Position numbers and translations under genes: made by a program
NCBI RefSeq assembly: GCF_014873755.1
Contig: NZ_JADBEG010000001.1
Span: 2,172,501 to 2,236,500 of the forward strand
DNA length: 64,000 bases
Direction: 5' to 3'
Source of the DNA: Amycolatopsis lexingtonensis
Lineage (GTDB): Bacteria; Actinomycetota; Actinomycetes; Mycobacteriales; Pseudonocardiaceae
Notes under the pieces: generated by a model
Database searches by the model: none
What the model was told of the DNA's origin: nothing
What the model saw: only the letters and a program-made list of their open reading frames with translations
Part shown: positions 1-8,319 of the stretch, in pieces
Numbering within the stretch: position 1 is the first letter of the stretch
How the letters are laid out: the number at the start of each line of letters is the position of its first letter

Positions 1-705
1 CACGCGGGCTGGCGCACGGCGTTCTGGGCGGTGGCGGCGGTGACGGTGCTCGCGATCGCCGGCGTGGCGCTGCTGGTGCCGGAGACGACCGGCGGCGCGG
101 TGGGCGTCCGCCGCGAGCTGCGGTTGTACCGCCGGGGACGGGTCTGGCTCGCGCTCGGCGTGATCGCCTTGTGCCAGGCCATGATCTTCGCCGCGTTCAG
201 CTACCTGGCGCCGTTGCTGACCGAGACCGACGGCCTGCCCACGGAGTGGGTGCCCGGTGTCCTGGCGCTGTTCGGTGTCGGCGCGCTGATCGGGATCAGC
301 GCCGGCGGCCGGCTGGCCGACCGGCGGCCGTTCGCCACGCTCTACGGCTGTCTCGCCCTCGCGCTGGCCGCCCTGCTCGTGCTCGCCGTCACCACCGACG
401 CGCTGGTCGCCGTCGTGGCCGTGCTCGCCTTCGGCGTGGCCGGGTTCGGCGCCAACCCGGCGCTGAACCTGCGCGCCTACCAGGCCGCCGGCGACGCGCC
501 GACGCTCGTCGGGGCCAGCACGACGTCGGCGTTCAACGTCGGCAACACCATCGGCCCGTGGCTGGGCGGCGTCGCGATCGACGCCGGGCTCGGCTTCCCG
601 AGCGTCGCCTGGACCGGCATCCTGCTCGGCGCGGCGACCCTGGCCGCGCTCACGGCCGCGGCCGTCGTCCAGCGGAACGACGACCGCGAGCCGGTCGCGG
701 TGTGA
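1..705 (+). CDS. MFS transporter, DHA/drug-efflux type, 3' part
   Basis: The reading frame is open from base 1, so the 5' end lies outside the window. What remains is the C-terminal half of a 12-helix major facilitator: an LVPET loop end near residue 21, then about six hydrophobic helices and a GRLADRRP loop typical of the conserved inter-helix loop of sugar/drug efflux permeases. It probably exports a small molecule by proton antiport across the cytoplasmic membrane; the substrate cannot be told. It converges on fabI with only 3 bases between the stop codons. In mycobacteria the ferrochelatase gene occupies this side of inhA, so the junction is lineage specific. Confidence 0.85.
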   Translation, partial: HAGWRTAFWAVAAVTVLAIAGVALLVPETTGGAVGVRRELRLYRRGRVWLALGVIALCQAMIFAAFSYLAPLLTETDGLPTEWVPGVLALFGVGALIGISAGGRLADRRPFATLYGCLALALAALLVLAVTTDALVAVVAVLAFGVAGFGANPALNLRAYQAAGDAPTLVGASTTSAFNVGNTIGPWLGGVAIDAGLGFPSVAWTGILLGAATLAALTAAAVVQRNDDREPVAV

Positions 706-708
706 GGC

Positions 709-1476
709 TCAGACGCCGAGGAAGTGCACCCCGCCGTCGACCATGATCATCGACCCGGTGGTGGCGGGCAGCCAGTCCGACAGCACCGCGCAGACGCTCT
801 TCGCCACCGGGTCCGGGTCCGTGCTGTCCCAGCCGAGCGGCGCGCGCTCGCCCCAGCCGTCCTCCAGGTCGACGAAGCCCGGGATGGACTTGGCCGCCAT
901 CGTCTTCATCGGACCCGCGCTGACCAGGTTGACGCGGATACCCTGCGGCCCCAGTTCCTTGGCCAGGTACCGGTTGACCGACTCGAGCCCGGCCTTCGCG
1001 ACGCCCATCCAGTTGTAGACCGGCCACGCGACGCGCGCGTCGAAGTCCATGCCGACGTACGACGCGCCGCGCCCCATCAGCGGCAGGCACGCCTTCGCCA
1101 GCGACATGTACGAGTACGTCGAGATCTCGATCGCGGTCTTGACGTCTTCGGCGGGCGCGTCCAGGAACGGCGCGCCGAGGCAGGTCTGCGGGGCGAAGCC
1201 GATCGAGTGCAGCACACCGTCGAGGCCGTCGACGTGCTCGCGGACCTTGCCGGCGAGGCCGTCGAGGTGCTCCTGGTTCGTGACGTCCAGCTCGATCACG
1301 GGCGCCTCTTCGGGCAGCCGCTTCGCGATGCGCTCGACGAGCGACATGCGGCCGAAGCCGGTCAGCACCACCTTCGCGCCCTCCTGCTGCGCGATCTTGG
1401 CCGCGTGGAAGGCGAGCGAGGCGTCGGTGATGATGCCGGTGATCAGCAGGCGCTTGCCTTCGAGCAGTCCGGGCAC
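709..1476 (-). CDS. inhA: NADH-dependent enoyl-[acyl-carrier-protein] reductase (InhA/FabI type)
   Basis: Catalyses the last reduction of type II fatty-acid elongation (trans-2-enoyl-ACP to acyl-ACP). The 255-residue protein has the FabI/InhA nucleotide-binding start [12 protein letters not shown], the SIGFAP motif after the fourth strand, and the catalytic Tyr154/Lys161 in YNWMGVAK, the same spacing as Tyr158/Lys165 of mycobacterial InhA. The GTG start was chosen because GGAGG lies a few bases upstream and the Rossmann motif begins directly after it. It follows fabG by 32 bases and is probably cotranscribed. If the host is Amycolatopsis, which lacks mycolic acids, the enzyme would serve ordinary fatty-acid synthesis rather than mycolate chain extension. 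Confidence 0.93.
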   Translation of the reverse strand: MPGLLEGKRLLITGIITDASLAFHAAKIAQQEGAKVVLTGFGRMSLVERIAKRLPEEAPVIELDVTNQEHLDGLAGKVREHVDGLDGVLHSIGFAPQTCLGAPFLDAPAEDVKTAIEISTYSYMSLAKACLPLMGRGASYVGMDFDARVAWPVYNWMGVAKAGLESVNRYLAKELGPQGIRVNLVSAGPMKTMAAKSIPGFVDLEDGWGERAPLGWDSTDPDPVAKSVCAVLSDWLPATTGSMIMVDGGVHFLGV

Positions 1477-1508
1477 GGGTCCTCCAAGTCTGGTACGGGG
1501 TAAGGGTT

Positions 1509-2213
1509 TCAGTGACCGAGGCCGAGGCCGCCGTCGACGGGCAGCACGGCCCCGTTGACGTAGCCGGCTTCCTCGGAAGCCAGGTACCGCACAGCGGCGG
1601 CGATCTCCGACGGCTCGGCGTACCGGCCGGCGGGCACCTGCGCGAGGATCTCCTTCTTGCGGTCCTCGGGCAGCTCGTCGGTCATGTCGGTGTGCACGAA
1701 GCCGGGCGCGATGACGTTCGAGGTGATGTTGCGCGAGCCGAGCTCCCGGGCCAACGACCGGGCGAACCCGACCAGCCCGGCCTTCGAAGCGGCGTAGTTC
1801 GCCTGCCCGGCCGAGCCGGAGAGGCCGACGACCGAGGAGATGAAGACGAACCGGCCCCACTTGCCGCGCAGCATCCCGCGCGAGGCGCGCTTCGCAACCC
1901 GGTAGGCGCCGGTCAGGTTGGCGTTGATGACGCGCTCGAACTGCTCGTCGCTCATCCGCATCAGCAGCGTGTCGTCGGTCAGGCCGGCGTTGGACACCAG
2001 CACCTCGACCGGACCCTGGTGCTCCTCGACGAGCTTGAAGGCGGCGTCGACCTGCTCGGTGTCGGTGACGTCCGCCTGCACCCCGAACAGCCCCTCGGGC
2101 GCTCCCGAACCACGGTGCGTGACGGCGACCTGGTGCCCCTGCTCCGCGAGGTCCCGGGCGATCGCCAACCCGATGCCCCGGTTGCCCCCGGTGACCAAGA
2201 CCGACCGTCCCAC
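1509..2213 (-). CDS. fabG: 3-oxoacyl-[acyl-carrier-protein] reductase (MabA/FabG1 type)
   Basis: Short-chain dehydrogenase that reduces 3-oxoacyl-ACP with NADPH, the step before dehydration in fatty-acid elongation. Visible are TGGNRGIG (NADPH binding, around residue 9), the NAG motif, and the catalytic YAASK with Tyr140 and Lys144. At 234 residues it is slightly shorter than mycobacterial MabA. The GTG start at 2213 has AGGGAG about 8 bases upstream; the longer in-frame extension to 2300 has no family similarity. It is the first gene of the fabG-inhA operon, an order conserved with mycobacteria. Confidence 0.93.
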   Translation of the reverse strand: MGRSVLVTGGNRGIGLAIARDLAEQGHQVAVTHRGSGAPEGLFGVQADVTDTEQVDAAFKLVEEHQGPVEVLVSNAGLTDDTLLMRMSDEQFERVINANLTGAYRVAKRASRGMLRGKWGRFVFISSVVGLSGSAGQANYAASKAGLVGFARSLARELGSRNITSNVIAPGFVHTDMTDELPEDRKKEILAQVPAGRYAEPSEIAAAVRYLASEEAGYVNGAVLPVDGGLGLGH

Positions 2214-2460
2214 AGTGTTCTCCCTCTTCGCCGACCGTGCGCTGATGTCGGGCACGAGGCTATCGGCAGTGCTCCCGGGTCGCGCAGGGTGTCTGGGCAC
2301 GTGCGGGGGCGGGAGGCGAGGCCGGTTCGCGTTGGTGCGCGGGGACGTAAGAGGACGGTGAAAGTACCCGTCGGTAGGTGAACGGAGCGTGACGAAGGAG
2401 GGTGGGTGGGGGCCGATCGGAGCGCGGATGCGTTCTTGCTCTCACTTTTGGCGGGGTGCG

Positions 2461-2987
2461 ATGTGGGCCACAGAGCGTCACCGGGATGGCTCAGCGATCC
2501 GGCGCACCGCTCGGTCGCGGCTGACCCGCGAGGCTCAGGAACGCGATCGCGGCGCCCATCTCGTCGACGCGGCGGACTTCGGCTTCACGCCGTCGAGGTC
2601 CGCTTCGAGCTGACCGAGGGGCGGGTGCCGGCTTGCTCGCCATCCCCGAGGGAGCCGAGGTCACCGTCCGGGACCGGGTGCTGCGGGCCGACGGGGTGGC
2701 GGTTCAGCTCTCGGTGTCGCGGCTCCCCCGCGTGCTGACCCGCGGGGCCCGGCGGTACGTACGCACGGCTGGAAGAAGCCGGGCACCCGATCGGCTCGTT
2801 CGCCGAACAAGTCGGCGCGCGGATACCGGCTTCCGCCGAGGCCGCGCAGCTCCACCTCGGCCCCGGCGCACCCGTCGTCACCATCACCCGCGTCGCCTAC
2901 GCCGCCGACGGCACGCCGCTCGAAGTGAACGACATGGTCCTCGCCGCGGATCGCTACCAGCTGCACTACGAATGGCCCGCCGGCTGA
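2461..2987 (+). pseudogene. Decayed GntR/HutC-family regulator (UTRA domain remnant)
   Basis: No intact gene is present, but consecutive pieces of a UTRA effector domain can be read by switching frames: a RLTREAQERDRGAHLVDAAD-like linker near 2510-2580, VEVRFELTEG near 2600, LLAIPEGAEVTVRDRVLRAD near 2633-2690, and, in another frame, EEAGHPIGSFAEQVGARIP through RYQLHYEWPAG ending at 2987. At least three frame changes are needed, and the N-terminal winged-helix DNA-binding domain is not recognisable. It sits directly upstream of the MHS permease and may once have regulated it. The frame-by-frame similarity is clear; the family assignment comes from remembered UTRA patterns. Confidence 0.7.
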
Positions 2988-2999
2988 CCGCACCGACCG

Positions 3000-3018
3000 T
3001 CCTAAGGCGGTGTTAGGA
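3000..3018. promoter_or_regulatory. Palindrome TCCTAA-N7-TTAGGA upstream of the MHS permease
   Basis: A perfect six-base-arm inverted repeat lies 68 bases before the permease start codon, between the decayed GntR gene and the permease. Its symmetry and place suggest a repressor operator. The cognate protein is unknown; it may have been the GntR protein that is now broken. Confidence 0.4.
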
Positions 3019-3085
3019 ACCCGCCGTCGACCTTGCTGCCCGCTCACGCCTTCGTCACCGTGAGTCGCAACACAGGAGGTCGACG

Positions 3086-4399
3086 ATGACAACCCGGATC
3101 AGCCCCGCCGCCGGTGGGGCCGTGAGCGAGAAGCGCGTGATCGGCAACGTGCTCCGCGGCTCGATCGGCAACTTGGTCGAGTGGTACGACTGGTACGCCT
3201 ACGCCGCGTTCACCACCTACTTCGCCAAGTCCTTCTTCCCGACGACCGACACCACGGCCGCGTTCCTGGGGACCGCCGCCGTGTTCGCCGTCGGGTTCCT
3301 CATGCGGCCGCTGGGCGGGTGGATGCTCGGGCGGTTCGCGGACAAGTTCGGGCGGCGCAGCGCCCTCGTGCTGTCGGTGACCCTCATGGCCGGCGGGTCG
3401 CTGCTCATCGCCGTGACGCCGAGCTATCACACGATCGGGATCGCCGCGCCGATCCTGTTGCTCGTCGCGCGGCTGATCCAGGGCCTGTCGGTCGGCGGCG
3501 AGTACTCCACCTCCGCCACGTACCTGTCCGAAGTGGCCACTCCCGGCAAGCGCGGCTTCTACTCGAGCTTCCAGTACGTGACGCTCTACGGCGGCCAGCT
3601 CCTCGCCCTCGGCCTCCAGCTGATCCTGCAGGCGATCCTCACCGAGCAGCAGCTGACGTCGTGGGGCTGGCGGATCGCGTTCGGCGTCGGCACGGTCGCC
3701 GCGCTCAGCGTGATGTGGCTTCGCCGAGGGATGGACGAATCGGCGAGCTACACGCGCGAAGCCGGCGAAGGCAAGGGAAGCGAACGCGGCACGCTGCGCA
3801 CCCTCGCCAAGTACCCCAAGGAGATCGCGCTCGTCGTCGGCCTGACCCTCGGCGGCACGGTCGGCTTCTACACCTTCGCCACCTACAGCCAGAAGTTCCT
3901 CGAGAACACCGCGCACATCCCGCGGCGGCAGGTCACCATCGTGCTGTTCTGCGCGATCCTCGTCGCGGCGATCCTGCAGCCGCTGGCCGGCCGGCTGTCC
4001 GACCGGATCGGGCGCCGGCCGCTGCTGCTGTTCTTCGGCGTCGGCGGCACGCTGCTCACCGTCCCGATCATGACGGTGATGGGGTCGACCCGGAACCCGG
4101 TCGGCGCGTTCTTCCTCGTGCTCGCCGGGCTGGTGATCGTCGCCGGGTACACCTCGATCAACGCGATCGTGAAAGCCGAACTGTTCCCGACGAAGATCCG
4201 CGCGCTCGGCGTCGGCCTGCCCTACGCGCTGACCGTGGCGATCTTCGGCGGCACCGCCGAGCTCATCGCGCAGGCCCTGAAGAGCGCCGGGCACGAAACG
4301 GTCTTCTTCTGGTACGTCGCGGGCTGTGTCCTGGTCTCCCTGATCGTCTACGGCACAATGCGGGAAACCTCCAAGACCTCGGAGCTGGAAGACCGCTGA
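3086..4399 (+). CDS. MHS-family MFS transporter (KgtP/ShiA-like metabolite:proton symporter)
   Basis: A 437-residue, 12-helix transporter of the metabolite:H+ symporter branch, which imports 2-oxoglutarate, shikimate, citrate and similar acids. It carries the branch signature NLVEWYDWYAY near residue 30, the RPLGG...GRFADKFGRR loop, and RLIQGLSVGGEY, which is diagnostic for the family. A strong AGGAGG Shine-Dalgarno sits 7 bases before ATG. Seven bases after its stop begins a response regulator, followed by a kinase and a TAXI-type binding protein, so the permease is the likely transport partner of that sensory set. The substrate is probably a di- or tricarboxylate, by inference from family and context. 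Confidence 0.88.
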   Translation: MTTRISPAAGGAVSEKRVIGNVLRGSIGNLVEWYDWYAYAAFTTYFAKSFFPTTDTTAAFLGTAAVFAVGFLMRPLGGWMLGRFADKFGRRSALVLSVTLMAGGSLLIAVTPSYHTIGIAAPILLLVARLIQGLSVGGEYSTSATYLSEVATPGKRGFYSSFQYVTLYGGQLLALGLQLILQAILTEQQLTSWGWRIAFGVGTVAALSVMWLRRGMDESASYTREAGEGKGSERGTLRTLAKYPKEIALVVGLTLGGTVGFYTFATYSQKFLENTAHIPRRQVTIVLFCAILVAAILQPLAGRLSDRIGRRPLLLFFGVGGTLLTVPIMTVMGSTRNPVGAFFLVLAGLVIVAGYTSINAIVKAELFPTKIRALGVGLPYALTVAIFGGTAELIAQALKSAGHETVFFWYVAGCVLVSLIVYGTMRETSKTSELEDR

Positions 4400-4406
4400 C
4401 AAGGGG

Positions 4407-5075
4407 ATGACCGTGCGCGTGCTCCTCGTCGAAGACGACGCGGGTGTCGCCGGCGCGCTCGCCGAGTCGCTGCACGCGCGCGGTCATCCCGTCACCAGCG
4501 TCGGCCGCGGGGCCGACGCCCTGCACCGCCACCGCGACGCCGAGCTCGTGCTCCTGGACCTCGGGCTGCCCGACCTCGACGGCCTGGACGTCCTCCGCAA
4601 GATCCGGGCGGTCTCGCCGGTCCCGGTCATCGTCCTGACCGCCCGCGGCGACGAGCGGTCCGTCGTCCGCGGGCTGCGGCTCGGCGCCGACGACTACCTG
4701 ACCAAGCCGGTACGGCTCGCCGAGCTGCTGGCGCGGATGGACGCCGTCGTGCGGCGCGCGGTCGCCCGGGACGTACCAGCCGGGGACGTCGTGCGCGTCG
4801 AGGACGTCGAGATCGACCTCGGGGCCCGCCGGGTGCTCGTCGCCGGGCAGGACGCCGGGCTCACCACCAAGGAGTTCGAGATCCTCGCCGTGCTCGCGGC
4901 CCGGCCCGGCACCGCGGTCAGCCGCCAGCAGCTGATGGACGAGGTCTGGGGCGACGCCTACCTCGCGGTGTCGCGCTCGCTCGACGTCCACCTGACCGGC
5001 CTGCGCGCGAAACTCGACCGGCCCGGGCTGCTCACCACCATCCGCGGCTTCGGCTACCGGCTCGGCCGGGACTGA
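4407..5075 (+). CDS. OmpR/PhoB-family response regulator
   Basis: A 222-residue cytoplasmic transcription factor with an N-terminal receiver domain (acidic EDD at 8-10, phosphoacceptor Asp51 in LLDLGLPD, LTAR and the conserved Lys in LTKP) and a C-terminal winged helix ending in TTIRGFGYRLG. It lies 7 bases after the MHS permease and 4 bases before the kinase, so it is presumably phosphorylated by that kinase. In related Bctc/TctDE-type systems the regulator controls carboxylate uptake genes, so the likely target is the adjacent permease. That regulatory role is inference from position. Confidence 0.93.
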   Translation: MTVRVLLVEDDAGVAGALAESLHARGHPVTSVGRGADALHRHRDAELVLLDLGLPDLDGLDVLRKIRAVSPVPVIVLTARGDERSVVRGLRLGADDYLTKPVRLAELLARMDAVVRRAVARDVPAGDVVRVEDVEIDLGARRVLVAGQDAGLTTKEFEILAVLAARPGTAVSRQQLMDEVWGDAYLAVSRSLDVHLTGLRAKLDRPGLLTTIRGFGYRLGRD

Positions 5076-5079
5076 CGCC

Positions 5080-6471
5080 GTGCGCGCCCGGCTGCTGGTG
5101 GTCCTGGTGGCCCTCGCGCTCGCGGTCGTCGCCGCGTTCGCCGTGCCGCTGCTGACCGCCACCGCGGAGCAGCGCACCCAGCAGCTGGTCATCTCCCGCA
5201 CCGCCGACGTCGACCGGTTCGTCGTGCTGGCCCAGCAGGCCGTGGACACCCGCGACCCGGCGGCCCTCGCGGCCGACGCGGCGCGCTACGCCGAGCTCTA
5301 CGGCGAAGGCGTGGTCATCGTCGACGCCCGGCGCGTCCCGCTGGTGCAGGCGGGCGGGCTGACCGCGGCCGACCCGGCGGTGCACGCGCTGGTGGAAGCG
5401 ACCATGCGCAACGAGCCGGCGCCGCGCGTCGACGGGCTCTCGCCGTGGTCGGCCGAACCCGCCTACTTCGCCCGCCCGGTCGGCACCGCCACCCGCGTCT
5501 CCGGCGTGGTCGTGCTGCGCGCGTCGGTGACGGCGGCGGCCGCGGACGTCGCCACCCGCTGGGGCACCATCGGCGCCGGGGCGCTGCTGGTCGCGGTGGT
5601 GTTCGTGCTGCTGGCAGTGGTGCTCGCCCGGTGGATGGTGCGGCCGCTGCACGAGCTGGAGACCGGCGTACTGGCCGTCGCCGCCGGGCACCGCGCGCAC
5701 GTCCCGGAACGCGCCGGGCCGCGCGAGCTGCGGTCGCTGGCGGCCGAGGTCAACCGGATGTCCGAAGCCGTCCTCGAGGCCGCCGACCAGCAGCACCGGC
5801 TCGTCGCCGACGCCTCGCACCAGCTGCGGAACCCGATGGCCGCGCTGCGGCTGCGCGTCGACTCGCTCGCCCACCAGGTCGAAGGCGACGGCGCCACCTA
5901 CCGGGCCACCGTGGCCGAGGTCGAACGCCTGGAGAAGCTCCTCGACGGGCTGCTGGCCCTCGCGCTCGCCGAGAGCACCGCGACGCGCGTCGCGGCCGGC
6001 GGCGCCGACGAGGCGTGCGACCTCGCGTCCGTGCTCGCCGAACGCGTCGACGCCTGGCGCCCGGCCGCCGACGACGCCGGTGCGGTGCTCGTGCCGCCCC
6101 CGGGCCACGATGAGCCGGTCACCGTGCGCTGCCCGGAAGGCGAACTCGCGCAGATCCTCGACGTGCTGCTCGACAACGCCGTCCACTACGCCGGTCGCGG
6201 CGCGAAGATCACGACGGACTGGAAAGCCGGTGCGGAAACCGCGACCCTCGTCGTCCGCGACGACGGCCCCGGACTGTCCACTGAGGACCGGGCGCGGGCC
6301 ACCGAACGGTTCTGGCGCGCGGGCGGCGAAGGCGCCCCGCGCGGCACCGGCCTCGGGCTGGCCATCGCGCACCAGCAGGTGCGCACCCGCGGCGGTGTCA
6401 TGGAACTGCGCCAGGCCCTCCCCCGAGGCCTGGAAGTCCGGGTCACGCTGCCGCTGCAGGAGGGGCCATGA
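5080..6471 (+). CDS. Sensor histidine kinase (TctE-like)
   Basis: A 463-residue membrane kinase. An N-terminal transmembrane helix (about 5-25), an extracytoplasmic sensor domain of about 140 residues, a second helix near 165-187 and a HAMP linker precede the dimerisation domain, whose phosphoacceptor is His247 in ASHQLRNP. The ATPase domain has the N box (LLDNAVHYA), DDGPG and GTGLGLAI boxes. The GTG start is 4 bases after the response regulator stop. The 3' end overlaps the start of the TAXI lipoprotein gene by 4 bases, tight coupling that suggests the binding protein may present ligand to the kinase. Confidence 0.92.
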   Translation: MRARLLVVLVALALAVVAAFAVPLLTATAEQRTQQLVISRTADVDRFVVLAQQAVDTRDPAALAADAARYAELYGEGVVIVDARRVPLVQAGGLTAADPAVHALVEATMRNEPAPRVDGLSPWSAEPAYFARPVGTATRVSGVVVLRASVTAAAADVATRWGTIGAGALLVAVVFVLLAVVLARWMVRPLHELETGVLAVAAGHRAHVPERAGPRELRSLAAEVNRMSEAVLEAADQQHRLVADASHQLRNPMAALRLRVDSLAHQVEGDGATYRATVAEVERLEKLLDGLLALALAESTATRVAAGGADEACDLASVLAERVDAWRPAADDAGAVLVPPPGHDEPVTVRCPEGELAQILDVLLDNAVHYAGRGAKITTDWKAGAETATLVVRDDGPGLSTEDRARATERFWRAGGEGAPRGTGLGLAIAHQQVRTRGGVMELRQALPRGLEVRVTLPLQEGP

Positions 6472-7412
6472 CCACCACGCGGCGCACCGCCCTGCTCGGC
6501 GGCCTCGGGCTCGCGCTGGCCGGGTGTTCGACGGCCGGGTACCGCGGCCCGGAGCGGACGGTCACCATCGCGGCCGGCGAACGCGGCGGCTTCTACCTCG
6601 CCTTCGCCGAACTGCTCGCGGCCGAGCTCAGCCGCGCGGAACCGCTGCTGCACGCCACTGCTGTGCCGACCGAGGCCAGCGTCGCGAACGTCGGCCTCGT
6701 CCACCAGGGGCAGGCCGACCTCGGGTTGGTGCTCACCGACGTCGCGCAGACGGCGTTGAACGGCGCTCCGCCTTTCGGCGCGAAGGTGCCGCTGCTCGCG
6801 CTCGGCCGGGTCTACGAGAACTACCTGCAGCTGGTGGTGCGCGCGGACGGGCCGGTGCGCCGCCTGGCCGACCTCGCCGGCCGTCCGGTGTCGCTGGGCG
6901 CGGGCGGTTCGGGCGCCGCCCAGCTCGGCGAGCGCCTGTTCGCGAAGGCCGGGGTCGCGGTCGACGCCCGGCACCTGCTGTTCGACGACGCCGTCCGCGC
7001 GCTGGCCGGCCGCCGGATCGACGCCATGCTGTGGTCCGGCGGCGTGCCGACGCCCAAGCTCGCCGAACTCACCCGCACCACCCCGATCTCGCTGCTGCCC
7101 CTGGATTCGGTGGTGCCCGCGCTGCGCGCCACGTACGGCCCGGTGTACGACCAGGTCCAGGTGCCCGACGGCGCGTACCGCGGGGTCGGCGCGCTGGGCA
7201 CGATCGGCGTCGCGAACCTGCTGGTCTGCTCCCCCGCGCTGCCCGGCGACGTCGCCGCGGCGGTCATCCGGCTGCTCGTCGAACGGGCCACCGCGCTGGT
7301 GCCCGCCGAAGCCGTCGGAACGCAGTTCCTTGACGTGCGCACGCTGATCGGCACGCAGCCGGTCCCCCTGCAGCCGGGTGCGGCGGCCGCGTACCGGGCG
7401 CTGCACGGCTGA
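6468..7412 (+). CDS. TAXI-family (TRAP-type) solute-binding lipoprotein
   Basis: A 314-residue periplasmic-type binding protein. It has an arginine pair at 5-6, a short hydrophobic stretch and a lipobox LAGC with Cys20, so it should be lipid-anchored outside the membrane. The body is the TAXI fold: ERGGFYL after the first strand, QADLGLVLTDVA, and VSLGAGGSG. It overlaps the kinase gene (ATGA). No TRAP membrane subunits are encoded nearby, so it cannot be assigned a TRAP transporter here. It either feeds the MHS permease or acts as a ligand-presenting co-sensor for the kinase; both are inference. Confidence 0.87.
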   Translation: MTTTRRTALLGGLGLALAGCSTAGYRGPERTVTIAAGERGGFYLAFAELLAAELSRAEPLLHATAVPTEASVANVGLVHQGQADLGLVLTDVAQTALNGAPPFGAKVPLLALGRVYENYLQLVVRADGPVRRLADLAGRPVSLGAGGSGAAQLGERLFAKAGVAVDARHLLFDDAVRALAGRRIDAMLWSGGVPTPKLAELTRTTPISLLPLDSVVPALRATYGPVYDQVQVPDGAYRGVGALGTIGVANLLVCSPALPGDVAAAVIRLLVERATALVPAEAVGTQFLDVRTLIGTQPVPLQPGAAAAYRALHG

Positions 7413-7428
7413 CCGCTAGATTGGGCTC

Positions 7429-7851
7429 GTGACCGAACCCCGCCGACCGATCGTCGAGATGCCGCTGCGCGTGCGCTACCACGAGTGCGACGGCCAGGGC
7501 ATCGTCTTCAACGCCCACTACCTGGCCTATGTGGACATGTGCGCGTTCGAGGCGGAGAAGGCGCTGTTCGGTTCGCACGACGAGTTCCTCGCCCACCGCG
7601 TCGACGTCGTGGTCGCGGAGGCGAACCTGAAGTTCCGCGCGCCCGCGCGCTACGACGAAGAACTCGTCGTTTCGCAGTACCTGAACCACCTCGGCACGAC
7701 GTCGCTGATCTTCGACTTCGAGATCCACCGCGGCGAGACGCTCGTGCAGGCGGCGAACGTCCGCTACGTCTTCATCGATCCGGCGACCCTGCGCCCGACA
7801 CCGCCACCCGACGCGGTCCGCAAGGTCTACGCGGCCCTGCTCGAAGACTGA
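7429..7851 (+). CDS. Acyl-CoA thioesterase, 4HBT/YbgC hot-dog fold
   Basis: A 140-residue hot-dog thioesterase expected to hydrolyse acyl-CoA or related thioesters in the cytoplasm. The N-terminal segment VRYHECDGQGIVFNAHYLAY carries the conserved Asp followed by the family's Asn/His-Tyr pattern. The full domain is present. Its GTG start is 16 bases after the TAXI gene, and trmL starts 3 bases after its stop, so it may be cotranscribed with either. The substrate cannot be deduced. Confidence 0.85.
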   Translation: MTEPRRPIVEMPLRVRYHECDGQGIVFNAHYLAYVDMCAFEAEKALFGSHDEFLAHRVDVVVAEANLKFRAPARYDEELVVSQYLNHLGTTSLIFDFEIHRGETLVQAANVRYVFIDPATLRPTPPPDAVRKVYAALLED

Positions 7852-7854
7852 GCC

Positions 7855-8319
7855 GTGTTCCGCGTTCTCTTCTACCACCCCGAAATCCCGCCGAACACGG
7901 GCAACGCGATCCGCCTGGCCGCCAACACCGGCTGCGAGCTGCACCTGGTCGAGCCGTTGGGGTTCACGTTGGAGGACAAGCAGTTGCGCCGCGCGGGGCT
8001 CGACTACCACGACCTCGCCCGGGTGCACGTCCACGCTTCGCTGTCCGCCGCTTGGGAAGTGCTGCTGCCGGCGAAGGTGTACGCGTTCAGTGCGGCGGCG
8101 ACCCGGCTGTACACGGATGTCGCGTACGGGCCGGGAGACGTGCTGCTGTTCGGGCCCGAGTCGGTCGGGCTGTCGGCGTCGGTGCAGGAGGCGCCCGAGG
8201 TGACCGACCGCGTGCGGCTGCCGATGCTGCCGACCAGCCGGTCGCTGAACCTGGCCAACACAGCGGCGATCACGGTCTACGAAGCCTGGCGGCAGAACGG
8301 CTTCGCGGGTACTGACTAG
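7855..8319 (+). CDS. trmL: tRNA (cytidine(34)-2'-O)-methyltransferase TrmL
   Basis: SPOUT-class enzyme that 2'-O-methylates the wobble base of leucine tRNAs using S-adenosylmethionine. The 154-residue protein starts with FYHPEIPPNTGNAIRLAANT, the TrmL signature, and has the knotted SAM site motifs LLFGPESVGLS and LPMLPTSRSLNLANTAAI. The length fits the single-domain family. The GTG start is 3 bases after the thioesterase. Its stop overlaps that of the convergent STAND gene within a shared CTAG. Confidence 0.93.
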   Translation: MFRVLFYHPEIPPNTGNAIRLAANTGCELHLVEPLGFTLEDKQLRRAGLDYHDLARVHVHASLSAAWEVLLPAKVYAFSAAATRLYTDVAYGPGDVLLFGPESVGLSASVQEAPEVTDRVRLPMLPTSRSLNLANTAAITVYEAWRQNGFAGTD

